Source: Henningerozyma blattae CBS 6284 (Eukaryota; Ascomycota; Saccharomycetes; Saccharomycetales; Saccharomycetaceae). From it: a stretch of 64,000 bases of DNA. Shown piece by piece: positions 1-10,400 of this stretch. Within the stretch, counting starts at the first letter, position 1. Every line of letters begins with the position of its first letter. Position numbers and translations under genes: made by a program. The notes below the pieces were generated by a model. The model saw nothing but the letters and a program-made list of their open reading frames with translations, ran no database searches and was not told where the DNA came from. The stretch covers positions 2,356,001 through 2,420,000 of the forward strand of contig NC_020185.1 of assembly GCF_000315915.1 (NCBI RefSeq), in the 5' to 3' direction.

Positions 1-83
1 AATTATTATGATGATGATTAAAGAATGGACAAAAAAGGTGAAAGAGGGAGAACATTTCATGAATCGTTAGAGCATATTTTGAA

Positions 84-914
84 TTACATATCTGTATCAC
101 ATTGTAACTGCTTAATCTTGCCTATGATAGTGGTATGAGTCAATAAATCTTTCATTTCATTAAAATGTTGCAATATATAGGGATCATCTAATCTTAAATA
201 TGGATTGTAAGTTAATTCATTTAATAATGTAAATTGTCCAGTTGTTACTTCATTGGTTTTTACAAATTCTTCTAATTCATCAAATTCTTTATTATCACCA
301 ACATTTTTATAAAAATATTTTCTAATAAATTGAACATTTTCACGGGCTTTTTCATGGCCAGGATATATCTTCGTAGTTGCCCAATTATCTTTACCTATAA
401 TGGTCAAAATCCGTAGATTTAAAGAGTTATACATTTCATCACTAGTTCCTTCTATAAAATTTCCACATCCGCCAATAAAAAGTGTATCTCCAGTAAAAAT
501 ACATTTCTCCTTTGTAAATTCATCCTTTACATACAAACAGAGAGAATCTTGGGTATGGCATGGGGTTCTTAAGAATGTGATATCCAAAGAACCCATTTTA
601 TATTTCTGTAAATTATACGGATGATCAGTAATGCCAAAAACTGTATCTGAACCTGCAATTACAGGGATTGTCTTATGCGAATGTTGCCTTACTGTTGTGA
701 CAATGGCAATATTGCCACCAGAATGACTATAATGATGATGTGTATTCACAACTGCTTCAATAGAACATATTTCTGAGTGACTCAATTGCGGAATGACTTC
801 TAATGGTTCACCTGGATCAATCAACCAAGATTTGGTTTTATCATCTGTGGATAATAGGTAACTGTAAATGTTGAACCCATCATCCCATCTCATCTTCAGT
901 ACCTTAATAAACAT
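84..914 (-). CDS. GLO2: Hydroxyacylglutathione hydrolase (glyoxalase II), with an altered metal site
   Basis: A 276-residue metallo-beta-lactamase-fold enzyme that hydrolyses S-D-lactoylglutathione to D-lactate and glutathione, the second step of methylglyoxal detoxification. The N-terminus (MFIKVLKMRW) aligns with cytosolic Glo2 and shows no mitochondrial presequence, so I call the GLO2 form rather than GLO4. Metal ligands visible are His59, His61, His64, His120 (TPCH), Asp143 (FTGD) and His187 (YPGHE). The Asp of the usual THxHxDH motif is Ser63 here (codon at 726-728). All other motifs are intact and the frame is open to the normal family length, so the gene does not look like a decaying pseudogene. 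Activity may be altered. It sits next to CCC2, as in S. cerevisiae YDR270-YDR272. The leader is a CA-rich tract directly before the ATG. Confidence 0.93.
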   Translation of the reverse strand: MFIKVLKMRWDDGFNIYSYLLSTDDKTKSWLIDPGEPLEVIPQLSHSEICSIEAVVNTHHHYSHSGGNIAIVTTVRQHSHKTIPVIAGSDTVFGITDHPYNLQKYKMGSLDITFLRTPCHTQDSLCLYVKDEFTKEKCIFTGDTLFIGGCGNFIEGTSDEMYNSLNLRILTIIGKDNWATTKIYPGHEKARENVQFIRKYFYKNVGDNKEFDELEEFVKTNEVTTGQFTLLNELTYNPYLRLDDPYILQHFNEMKDLLTHTTIIGKIKQLQCDTDM

Positions 915-916
915 AA

Positions 917-953
917 TGTGCGCGCGTGCGTGTGTTTGTGTGTGTGTGTGTTT
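917..953. repeat. Alternating GT/GC microsatellite abutting the GLO2 start codon
   Basis: A run of mostly alternating purine and pyrimidine, with GCGCGCGTGCGTGTG then further TG units, begins 3 bases from the GLO2 ATG. The transcript leader would be CA- and CG-rich. It has Z-DNA-forming character and is likely variable in length between strains. Confidence 0.8.
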
Positions 954-1394
954 CTGTAGCTACTATATATCTTGAACTCTTGTCTTTATTTTTATTTTAT
1001 TTTTGTATTTTTGTATTATTAGATAAAATTTAGGGGTTGAAGTTTTTACATCTGAAAATAAACGATCAAAACATAGTGTAGAAAACACCTTGGAAAGCAT
1101 CATGGAAAACGGCGATAAACATCAATAAAACGGAATTGGGTGTCCATCCACTAGACTTATATAGAAAGATTGCGACTGATCTGCTTAGCTAACAAAAACA
1201 AGGTTGCCCTGATCGAATTTCAAACAGAACCTGTGGGCGGTGACGGAAAGGTCTCTTGCAGTTTATTTTGCCTGAGAAACTTTGACACCTGTCTCGGCCA
1301 GCCAAAGCCGCTGTCGGCTCGTACCACTAAGCCAGCCCAGAAAGCCCCCGCAACAAATAGCCCCCGCAACAGAAATAGCCCCCGCACCAATATA

Positions 1395-1439
1395 GACTTG
1401 GAAAAATTAGACTTGGAAAAATTAGACTTGGCAAAATTA
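1395..1439. repeat. Three tandem copies of a 15-bp unit
   Basis: The unit GACTTGGAAAAATTA occurs at 1395-1409 and 1410-1424, then with one change (GGCAAAA) at 1425-1439. It lies in the GLO2 upstream region just after the three CCCCGC cores. I know of no function for it. Confidence 0.9.
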
Positions 1440-1564
1440 AAACCTGGCAGCAAATAGACCTCACAATGAACAGACACCGCATCAAGTATCCTCCGTGATA
1501 CGTTTAAGAGATCTTATCCTGTTGCGACACCTATAACACGCACCCCTAACGCATGTGTGCCTTC

Positions 1565-4500
1565 TCAGCCGATGAGCTCAAGCTGTGCTTCAGGGTCGCG
1601 TGGTCGTCCTTGATGTGAGGACCCCATCGCGCGCCTGAGATGTGCCCAAGATGTGCCTAGCTTATGTCTTAGATAATTACCCCAGGTACCGAAAACCACC
1701 AAATCATCCTTACTAGTCAATGCATTCTCCTCACCGATTACCGGAGGTTTCCACCGTTTTAGTCTCAACGAGCTTAGTACCACACATACAGAACTCATCG
1801 CCATGGCTAGCCCAGCAAGCATCGGATCTAAAGTAATCCCCCAGTGACTCAGGGCACCCATGGATATAGGAATCATCAATATGTTATAAATCGTAGCCCA
1901 GAAGAGGTTACGCTTGATAGTCGCAAATGTAGCCTTTGATATGTCTAGCGCATAACATACTTCTTTGATGGTGGTGTTACTATTACTCTCCTCATTACTT
2001 AGTATTACAATATCTGCAGTATCTATGGCAACGTCGGTTCCAGATGAAATTGAAATGCCAAGATCACTTGTTGCTAACGATGGTGAATCATTAATCCCAT
2101 CACCTACAAATGCAACGTATTCATTACCGGGCCAGTTCTTTTTAATATCTTTGATAATATTACATTTTTCAATAGGTAAAACTTCGGAAAATACGTGATC
2201 AATCGGAATTCCGATTTCTTCAGAAACTTTCATAGTGGCCCTTCTATTATCTCCACTAATCATAAATACATTATAATTACGATTTTTCAAGTACTCTATG
2301 GTCTCATATGAGTCTCTTTTAATTTGATCGTTCAATTCAATAATTGCGACAACCTTATTCTGCAAAAAAACATAACTTCTTGTATAATCATTTTCTTTAT
2401 CGTCATCATATTCTTCTTCATTATTATAAAGTGTTTTTTGGCCAATACCTATCTCTACAAGATCCTCACTAACACCTTTAATTTCAAATTTACCTTTGAT
2501 ACCATTACCGATGGAGTATTTACTTTCAATCATTTCAATCTCACCACTTTTTCTTACAGGATATCTTTCACAAAGATATGAATAAATAGCTTTAGAAACC
2601 GGATGTTCACTACTTCTTGTCAATAAAATTAAACACTTAATCAAATATTCTTCATTCTGTTTGTATTCATTTTCGCCATAGTAATCATTTTCAACTTTCG
2701 AATGCTTGAATCTCATTTCAATAACTTTCATCTTACCTGTAGTTATAGTCCCGGTCTTGTCAAATATAATTGTTTTAATTTTATTAAATATTTCTAACTT
2801 ATCTCCACCTTTGATTAACACTCCATTTTCTGCCGCCATACCTGTACCAACCATTACTGCAGTAGGTGTAGCAAGACCTAATGCACATGGACATGCCACC
2901 ACAATGACTGATATGGAGATTCTTAAACAAACGTAGAAATTCCCATATTTTTCATCTTGGAAAATGTTGGGTAAATCATCTCCTTTATAATACTGTGATA
3001 CGAAAAACCAAAAGCAAAATGTTAAAAATGCTAATAATATAATGATGGGGACAAATAGCGATGCCAAATAATCTGCATATCTTTGAATTGGGGCTTTAAT
3101 CAACTGTGCTTGTTTCATCGTTTTAATAATAAAACTTAATTTAGTTTCATCACCAACATGTGTAGCTCGAAATATAAAAGTTCCAGGTCCATTGATTGAA
3201 CCAGCTATAACATCATCATTTATAGTTTTCTTAACTAATACAGATTCACCTGTCATTAAGGATTCATCTACTTCAGATTCACCATATGTAATGATACCAT
3301 CAACTGGAACTTTCATTCCGGGACTCACATTAATTAGATCTCCATCTTGTAAGAGATCCACTGGAATTTCTTTTAAATTCATATTATCCTCTTCATCTAA
3401 TATAAAACATGACGAGGGTGTTAATGACATTAAATTCTTTAACGCCGTAGATGTTTTAGATTTGGCCTTTTGTTCTAGATATTTCCCAAATGATATAAAT
3501 GCAAATAACATTATTGATGTAGTAAAATTAACATTCGGTAATCGAATAACTATTTCTGCTCGATCAACAACTTCAATTTCTTGTTCAATAATAATATTTT
3601 TAATAATAGAATAAACGGAAAAAATATATGCACATGATGTAGATATACATACTAGGGTATCCATTGTGCCGTTACAATGTTTAATGGAATTAAACGCTTT
3701 AATATAAAAATATTTGCCAATATAAAATTGAACATATGTGGCAATTAAAAATCCAAAAATATCTCTGTAAAATAAGCCTTTAATTAAGGATTCATTATAT
3801 GGGAAAGTTTCATCTATTAAGAATCTTGAAACTAAAAAGGGAATCCACATGTATAACATTAGAAGAATTATTCCAAATATTCCGGAAATTAAACAATTCA
3901 TTTTCCAGAATTTGGTTTCTTTAATTTTAGATAATAATTTAATTTGTGTCGAGTTATCAAATGGAGAATCTAATATCACTTGGAAACCTAATTCTTCAAC
4001 TTTATGAAATATTGAACGAATCCCAATCTTACTAGAATCGTATTGAACCGCTATCACCCCTCTTTCATCGTCTACGTTTTCAATAAGTATATCTTGCTCT
4101 AATTTCTCAAGTTGCTCTTTTAACAAATCTACATCCTTATAATAGTCGAAATTAAAGATTCTTAGTGCTGTTCTTCTCATTGGATCACCACCCCTTAATC
4201 GACTTTCAATTTCTCCATCACCTGATGCAATAATTGAGCAGTTAAATCCGCAATTTTCAATAAGTTCTTGTATTTTATTTGAATCCATCGCCTGTGGGTT
4301 AAATTCTACTTCACATTCCTGAGTTATTAATGAGACATCAACTCTGTATATATCATCATCACTCATTAATTTTGTAGTAATTTTTGATGTACATCCACCA
4401 CATGTCATCCCCTCCACCGAAAATTTGTTGATTCTATTCAAATTAGTATCTGTCACTTTTAAAGCTTCGAAACCAACTTTTTTAATAGATTCAATAATAT

Positions 4501-4663
4501 CATTAATTTTGCCCTTATTTTCATTGTAGATAATGATAGCTTCACACGTAGTTAGGGAAACGTTACAACTTGTAACACATGGCTCTTTGTTTAATGCCTT
4601 TGTGACTGTTTTAATGCAGGAACTACAAGTTAAACCTCCAATGTTTAAAATTAATTCTCTCAT
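1565..4663 (-). CDS. CCC2: Copper-transporting P1B-type ATPase
   Basis: Moves Cu(I) into the late secretory pathway, where copper loads the Fet3-type ferroxidase; in S. cerevisiae it receives copper from Atx1. The protein starts MRELIL, as in yeast Ccc2 (MREVIL). Upstream in-frame codons begin at a TTG (4675), so the ATG at 4663 is the start, giving 1032 residues (S. cerevisiae about 1004). Two N-terminal heavy-metal domains carry LTCSSC and MTCGGC; a third related stretch lacks the cysteines. The transporter core shows TGES (actuator), CPC in a membrane helix (VACPCALG), the phosphorylation motif DKTGT, SEHP in the nucleotide domain and GDGINDSP. The tail lies in a G+C-rich segment yet keeps features resembling the yeast tail, so I take it as genuine coding sequence. 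Confidence 0.97.
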   Translation of the reverse strand: MRELILNIGGLTCSSCIKTVTKALNKEPCVTSCNVSLTTCEAIIIYNENKGKINDIIESIKKVGFEALKVTDTNLNRINKFSVEGMTCGGCTSKITTKLMSDDDIYRVDVSLITQECEVEFNPQAMDSNKIQELIENCGFNCSIIASGDGEIESRLRGGDPMRRTALRIFNFDYYKDVDLLKEQLEKLEQDILIENVDDERGVIAVQYDSSKIGIRSIFHKVEELGFQVILDSPFDNSTQIKLLSKIKETKFWKMNCLISGIFGIILLMLYMWIPFLVSRFLIDETFPYNESLIKGLFYRDIFGFLIATYVQFYIGKYFYIKAFNSIKHCNGTMDTLVCISTSCAYIFSVYSIIKNIIIEQEIEVVDRAEIVIRLPNVNFTTSIMLFAFISFGKYLEQKAKSKTSTALKNLMSLTPSSCFILDEEDNMNLKEIPVDLLQDGDLINVSPGMKVPVDGIITYGESEVDESLMTGESVLVKKTINDDVIAGSINGPGTFIFRATHVGDETKLSFIIKTMKQAQLIKAPIQRYADYLASLFVPIIILLAFLTFCFWFFVSQYYKGDDLPNIFQDEKYGNFYVCLRISISVIVVACPCALGLATPTAVMVGTGMAAENGVLIKGGDKLEIFNKIKTIIFDKTGTITTGKMKVIEMRFKHSKVENDYYGENEYKQNEEYLIKCLILLTRSSEHPVSKAIYSYLCERYPVRKSGEIEMIESKYSIGNGIKGKFEIKGVSEDLVEIGIGQKTLYNNEEEYDDDKENDYTRSYVFLQNKVVAIIELNDQIKRDSYETIEYLKNRNYNVFMISGDNRRATMKVSEEIGIPIDHVFSEVLPIEKCNIIKDIKKNWPGNEYVAFVGDGINDSPSLATSDLGISISSGTDVAIDTADIVILSNEESNSNTTIKEVCYALDISKATFATIKRNLFWATIYNILMIPISMGALSHWGITLDPMLAGLAMAMSSVCVVLSSLRLKRWKPPVIGEENALTSKDDLVVFGTWGNYLRHKLGTSWAHLRRAMGSSHQGRPRDPEAQLELIG

Positions 4664-5429
4664 TATAACCGCCAAACTATTCTAGAATTCACGATTGTTG
4701 TAGATTTTTATTAGTATATGTATGTATTTCTCGGAGGTATTTGCTTTAAAAATATATGATAGTGACAATTACACAATTTAAAAACTAAAAGCTGATCTTA
4801 TAAGGCCCTATTTGAAAGGCTTTTGACAGCTAAAGGTTCTTTACTACGCCTTATTAGCTTACATTGCAGATCACAAAAACTTGATTAATTCCTTTCTAAG
4901 TAACCGGCTTCGGGGTGCACCTAGAAATTCCCTAGGACCGAAAAAAAATTAACAGTTATGGTAGCAAAAAATATTTGGATATTTTAAGAAATATACACCT
5001 ATATCGGTATTATACTTGGTGTCTTTTTATTATATTTTTTATTTTTTGTTTTCTTTTTTTAGAAACGTTAACTTACTTTAACAGAGATTTGTATAAATCT
5101 TTCAACTGTGTCAACATAGTTTAAATTTATAATTTCCATATTGCATAATGAGGGGGTAACGTTAGTTGGGCTTTCTGAATTGGACTACAAGTAGCCTAAC
5201 AATGAGTAAATGATAAAAGGTACATAAGTATATATTCGTAGTTTATATAGTATATAAAGATAAAATAGATGAGAACAAGGAGACAGAAAAAGGGTATAGA
5301 AGAAAGAAAGATATGCTAACAACATTAATTAAAATCGTAATAACTCGTAAAGTCATTCTTCATATTTAACATATGCCTGTATCCGATTTTTACACGATGT
5401 TTTAATTTCAGTTAATTCGAAACTTTTGT
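4664..5429. promoter_or_regulatory. CCC2 promoter and CKB2 3' flank
   Basis: 766 bp without a gene. On the minus strand a TGCACCC core lies at 4913-4919, about 250 bp before the CCC2 ATG. That is the core of the Aft1/Aft2 iron-regulon site, and S. cerevisiae CCC2 is an Aft1 target. The rest is AT-rich, with T-rich runs around 5025-5060. I see no RNA gene. Confidence 0.45.
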
Positions 5430-6143
5430 CTATTTATATCCACCGTTCTTCGAAAAATCAACATTTTTAGCTTCTAAGGATTTCTGTAGCTTTAATCTCT
5501 GTAGTTCTTGCCAGCGTGCAAGTTGTGCTTGTTTATGAAGTTCAAAACCAAATATTTTTGGAACATAAGTTTTTGTTGGGTGTCTTGGGACGATTTCTGG
5601 GAATGCTTGTAAGAACATACCTGGAAAACTTGTACCAAAGTAAGCACCATCAATTGTGCTATGTCTTGACGATTTTGGATTATATAGATCTTCACAAGCT
5701 GGACAATATAGTCTTACAGAATCAATACCTGGGACATCGTGTAAACCAACAGGCAATAATGGTTGAGAGTTACAAAAGACTCTAGGACACCTACCAAAAT
5801 CTGCATCTCTATATTTTTGTAACATCTTTTGTAAACCCTTTATAGTGATAATATAACGTGCATGAATCAAACCATAAAGTTTACGGGCATCATTCTCTAG
5901 TTGCTCTAGGCGAGAGTGTGACATAGATTCCAACACAGTTTCATCTAACTCATCAACGATATATTGTATAACTTGAGTAAATTTTGGGACTGTCTTTTGT
6001 AAGTTGATCAAGTTAAATCTATCAGTTATATAATCTGGGTCGATATCACAAAAATATTCAGAACCTTTTCTTCCTAGAAATAAGTCGATCCACATCTCAA
6101 CATAATCTGAAGAGTCAGTCATACCATCCATATTATCTTCCAT
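5430..6143 (-). CDS. CKB2: Casein kinase 2 regulatory (beta') subunit
   Basis: Non-catalytic subunit of protein kinase CK2. A dimer of beta-type subunits holds the two catalytic subunits and steers substrate choice in nucleus and cytoplasm. The 237-residue protein aligns almost throughout with yeast Ckb2 (258 residues): WIDLFLGRKG, the LYGLIHARYIIT stretch, a zinc-binding CPRVFC plus CPAC pair, SFPGMFLQAFP and FGFELHKQAQLARWQELQ. It lacks the long acidic insert typical of Ckb1, which settles the paralogue. The N-terminus is shorter than in S. cerevisiae but keeps the acidic segment before the core. Its neighbours CCC2 and HIR2 match the merged ancestral order. Confidence 0.97.
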   Translation of the reverse strand: MEDNMDGMTDSSDYVEMWIDLFLGRKGSEYFCDIDPDYITDRFNLINLQKTVPKFTQVIQYIVDELDETVLESMSHSRLEQLENDARKLYGLIHARYIITIKGLQKMLQKYRDADFGRCPRVFCNSQPLLPVGLHDVPGIDSVRLYCPACEDLYNPKSSRHSTIDGAYFGTSFPGMFLQAFPEIVPRHPTKTYVPKIFGFELHKQAQLARWQELQRLKLQKSLEAKNVDFSKNGGYK

Positions 6144-7423
6144 TTTTCAAAAGTTATCTCTATTAACACGAAGTATTTGTCTCTTTTATAATACACAATA
6201 ACCAGAGTTTTGCAATCAAAAATTTTCTCTCTTTAAAACTAACTAAATTTAATCTTGAAAATTATTTTCCAATTTGTTATAATTGTAAATCTTAATTGGG
6301 GTTCTTATTAATTCGATAGAGGCTTCTAAATAACGCTTTTCCGAGCAAAATTAGATAATAATGTCAAACGACAAACACAATTAATAATTGATCACCTGGA
6401 TTGGAAGTACTACTAGTGTCCTTTCAAATACCTTTTTTGAAATATTATCAAATCAAAGTAGTTTTTGGATTGCATTTATTCGCTGAACATTAAAATCCTT
6501 TTCTGCTGTCGGGCACTCTCCACTGACGCAGAAATTTAGCAAGCAAAAAAAAAGAGAATTAAGTCAGTTTGCATTAATAATAGAAGTATATAACCTGAAA
6601 TCAAACAAAAAACACAATAAATTTTTTTAGACAACCCATAATTATAAAGGAAATATGTTAAGATTAAGCTAAAAATATTAATAGTTTTTTTAAAAAAAGA
6701 AGTTACTTTAATATTTGATACTGAAAAAGGCTTATATCATATTTAATATTACAACACGTAAAAGTTAAAGATAGGCAATTATTAAAAAGCCGTAATCCAT
6801 CTTGTCTGTTTTTCTCTTAATAAAAATTACCGTTTGAATTCTGAAGCTATCAGTTCAAATTGTAGTACTTTACACATTGTAGATAAATCAAATATCGTCC
6901 AACATTTTTTTTTGAAAAATAATGACAAAAAAATAATAAAATTAACGAAAACAAAGCAACTTCAAATTAAACTTATTTACTTATGTATTCTCAAAATGTA
7001 ATTTTTAAATATCTTTACAAGAAAAAAATAAAAATAAAACAAAAAGATTATAGAATAAAATATTTTTTTTTTTTAACCCTGTACACATTGTAAACTGAAC
7101 AACAAAATCTCCAATCGTTAGTTAAAAAAATCTCATCTAACTTCTTTTTTTTATTTTTTTATTCAACTTTTTACTAACTATTTTCAGTATTTATTCTTAA
7201 TTTATTCCCTTGAAAATAAATACCCGCCCATTTCACGAATGCGCATTTCTTTTGCGGAGAAACTTGCCGTGCCAGAAAACACGAATTTGGAAAATAGCGA
7301 AACAATTATTTTGGTTACATCAATTATAAATGCAATTTTTAAGATTCGACTCTAATCTTGTTTAAACAAAGAGATAAGATAAATCGTAGGATAGATTAAC
7401 TCAATAAACATAACATACACACT
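6144..7423. promoter_or_regulatory. Divergent promoter region between CKB2 and HIR2
   Basis: 1.28 kb, AT-rich, with many homopolymer A and T runs (for example near 6900-7200) that would disfavour nucleosomes. Nearer HIR2 there are two CACGAA cores in the 7230-7290 stretch, resembling half of the Swi4/Swi6 site, but I would not call regulation from them. I found no tRNA A/B box pair and no ORF of interest. Confidence 0.35.
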
Positions 7424-10400
7424 ATGAAACTATTAAAATTTCCTTTAGTAGTTCCTGATGTCCAATACAAATCGTTATGCATAATTGGCCCTCATATTAT
7501 TTTAGGAGGAACTAATGGTCACGTGGAGGTCTGGAAACATGATTTATTAAATAAAGCAGCATTTGTTCCAGATGACATTCCTAATATGGCTCCTTTATTT
7601 CGAGGAGTCATATCTAATACTACTCAACCAGTTATCACACCGTCGGTCTCAGATATATTGTTTCTTGGCGGAGATGCAAAGAATTTATTTTTAGGAACAA
7701 ATAATAATGCCATTTGTTATAGACCTTGGCTGAAAAGTATGATACACAATGCTGCTGAGACTAAAGAAGAATTTTTTAAGGTAGAACCTAGTAGTAAATT
7801 GCTGGATATGAAATATGATAAGACACTATCAATTGTGTATATTCTGACAAGTAAACGTATTGATTCTTCAAGATCTGAAGAGTCTATTTATTTATTCAGT
7901 TCTAAAACCTTACAGAAACTCTCTGAATTAAAACTCGAAGATACTTCAAATGCAATTTCATTAGTCATTGATTCCTTGGGCAAATTTGTGTCGATATTGT
8001 ATTCAGATCATTCTGTCGGCTATTATAAAGTCAATTCAAAAGGTCTAATTAAATTACTTTCTAAATCAAAAGATCAATTTGATGCTCAAAATACACATAA
8101 TAACATTACTATGAACCCTCAAGGTAATTTATTCCCGATTTTTAACAAAATTGAAAATTCTGATGGCTCTTTTGTTAGAAAGATTCAACTTCTAGATAGA
8201 AATGAAGATTTTGCTGTGAAACATACACTTTCATTACCAGCATCAATTAACAATATTGTATTAAAATTTTCTCCTGCTGTATATGAAAAGACAAATAAAA
8301 AGGGTATAAGATCAATTTATAATTTATTGGCTACATCTAGTGATATTGACGGTACTATGATAATTTGGAATACTAAAAGATTTAAGCCATTATTTTCTGC
8401 CATTAGTCTTTGTCCTTCGCCTCTAAATGATATTATTTGGACTGATGATGGTTTAACACTTTTTGCTGTTTCTGATTTTGGTTATTTATATACTTTTGCA
8501 TTTGAAAAAAATGATTTAGGTAGTACTAGCACCGAAATTGATTTAGATATTTTAAAAAAGAAGAACAAAAAATTACCATTTACTTCTACTAGATTACAAA
8601 AGCCTTCTACACCTACACAAGTTGCAGAAAATAATAAGCAATCTATCCAACTTGAAACTATTTCGGAAGGTAATAGTCCTTCCAAATCAAACTTAAACGT
8701 GGAAGATAAAAACGTCAAAAATATTAATAATATTGAACAAAAAGATATAGTAACAAATACAACAGAGAAGAAAAGTAGAGTAGCTCCTGAATCAAAATTA
8801 GAAACATTACCAGTCAATCCTTCTCCACCCTCACTTATTGACCGTTCGAAAGATATACCGAAGCCAGCAAGTAATTCTAATCATAATTCCAACCCACTTT
8901 CCAAAACTCTTACTGAAAAAGATGCTACCACGGAGTCAAAGCCTAGTACTGATGTAATTTCACAAGTAAACCAGAAAGAGTCTACAAATAATGTTGTAGT
9001 AGTAAAAGACTCCATTAAACCACTCAAAAATGATAAGCTCGAAAAGTCAAAAACCGCTTCTACAACTACCACCGCTTCTAAGAACAAGAAAAGTGCTTCA
9101 AAATCAGACATTAACTTACCCAAGCAGACTAATCAAAAAGCAAAGCCTACTTCTATATCACCACAAAAGTCGAAAGCTACTGAACCAAAGCCAACAAAGA
9201 CAAAACCAACTGTAGCCTCTGATTTACAAGCAAAAACAGTTAAAACTGTCAAAAAAATACAGCCTATTAAGCTAGAATCCTCATCAAAAACAGGAAACTC
9301 TACTACGACGGAAAATAGTAAAACGCTCGATAAAGATAAAGAACCATCTACACATAAGACAATACCTAAAACTAAAGCTTCTAAAAGCAAACCAAATAAT
9401 GTTGCCAAACCAAATGGTACTGCCACATCGGAATTCAATCCGCCATCTTATCAAGTACCTAAAGATTTAAAACGTAAACCCAAGAATGAAACTGACGGAA
9501 TAACTTCTCCTGTAAAAAAACAGAAACGTGATTTAGAACCTATAGATTTTCTAGATACTAGTTTAGTCTTTCCAGGTACATCATTTTCTCGTATCAGATT
9601 GGCTACACCAAGGATAAAAATGAATATTCAATATTCTCCTCCGAATGATAATCAATATTTACTAGAGGTTAAGAATGGTTTAGGTAATGAACATAAGCCA
9701 ACAATAGTTTCATTAACTTACAAAAAATCAGCGACTCAACTATTTCAAGATTTTATTCCTAAACACATAACTTTATGTACGAGTGGTGAATCATTTTGGG
9801 CTTGTTGTACATATGATGGTATTATTTATGTGTATTCTGATACTGGAAAAAAACTTCTTCCACCAATGATACTAGGGGTTCCTTGCAGTTTCTTAGAAGC
9901 ATGCTCCGATTTTCTATTATGTGTAACTAGTTTGGGACAGCTATATTGTTGGAATATTAAAGAAAAAAAGTTGCATTTCCCAATAAATTCAGTATACTCG
10001 TTATTAAATCCTGCGTTACGTTATTCTGATGATGTCTTGACCAGAGCCGAAAATATCACACTTTGTGGTGTAACCAAAAATGGTGTTCCTCTTGTAACAC
10101 TTAGTGATGGTGATGGATACATGTTTGATAAAAACATGGAGACTTGGTTATTAGTCAGCGATAGCTGGTGGGCATATGGCTCACAATACTGGGATATGAG
10201 CAATTCTGTAACTTTATCGTCTGATGGCTCTCATAATGATGATGTTCAAAGAAAAGAATCAACAAAATCCCTAACGGCTGATTTGCTGAATAGCATGAAG
10301 GACAATCATGAAAGTATTGTTAGTTATTTTGAAACTAAAACAAATAATGAATTACAGAGAAAAGGTAGGATCAAAAACCTACAAAGGCTATTCAGAACTA

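Larger units (their letters stand above)
915..1564. promoter_or_regulatory. GLO2 promoter and CCC2 3' flank, a G+C-rich island
   Basis: 650 bp without a convincing gene. Composition changes sharply: I counted 34 of 60 G+C at 1321-1380, against a strongly AT-rich window. Two stress-response cores (AGGGG at 1032-1036, CCCCT at 1543-1547) suit a stress gene such as GLO2. Three CCCCGC cores at 1346-1351, 1362-1367 and 1380-1385 read GCGGGG on the GLO2 strand with AT-rich sequence before them, which resembles Mig1-type sites. Short frames on both strands here have no recognisable domain. The functional reading is inference. Confidence 0.45.

Noticed and set aside
1170..1457. 95-codon ORF upstream of GLO2
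   Set aside because: Its length follows from high G+C and the 15-bp tandem repeat; the frame gives DLEKLDLEKL-type repeats and no known domain, and an opposite-strand frame of similar length exists.
4664..4675. Four extra N-terminal codons of CCC2
   Set aside because: The frame opens with TTG, not ATG; the ATG at 4663 gives the conserved MRELIL start. The same reasoning moved the starts of MSW1, DCS, GAC1 and MEC3.
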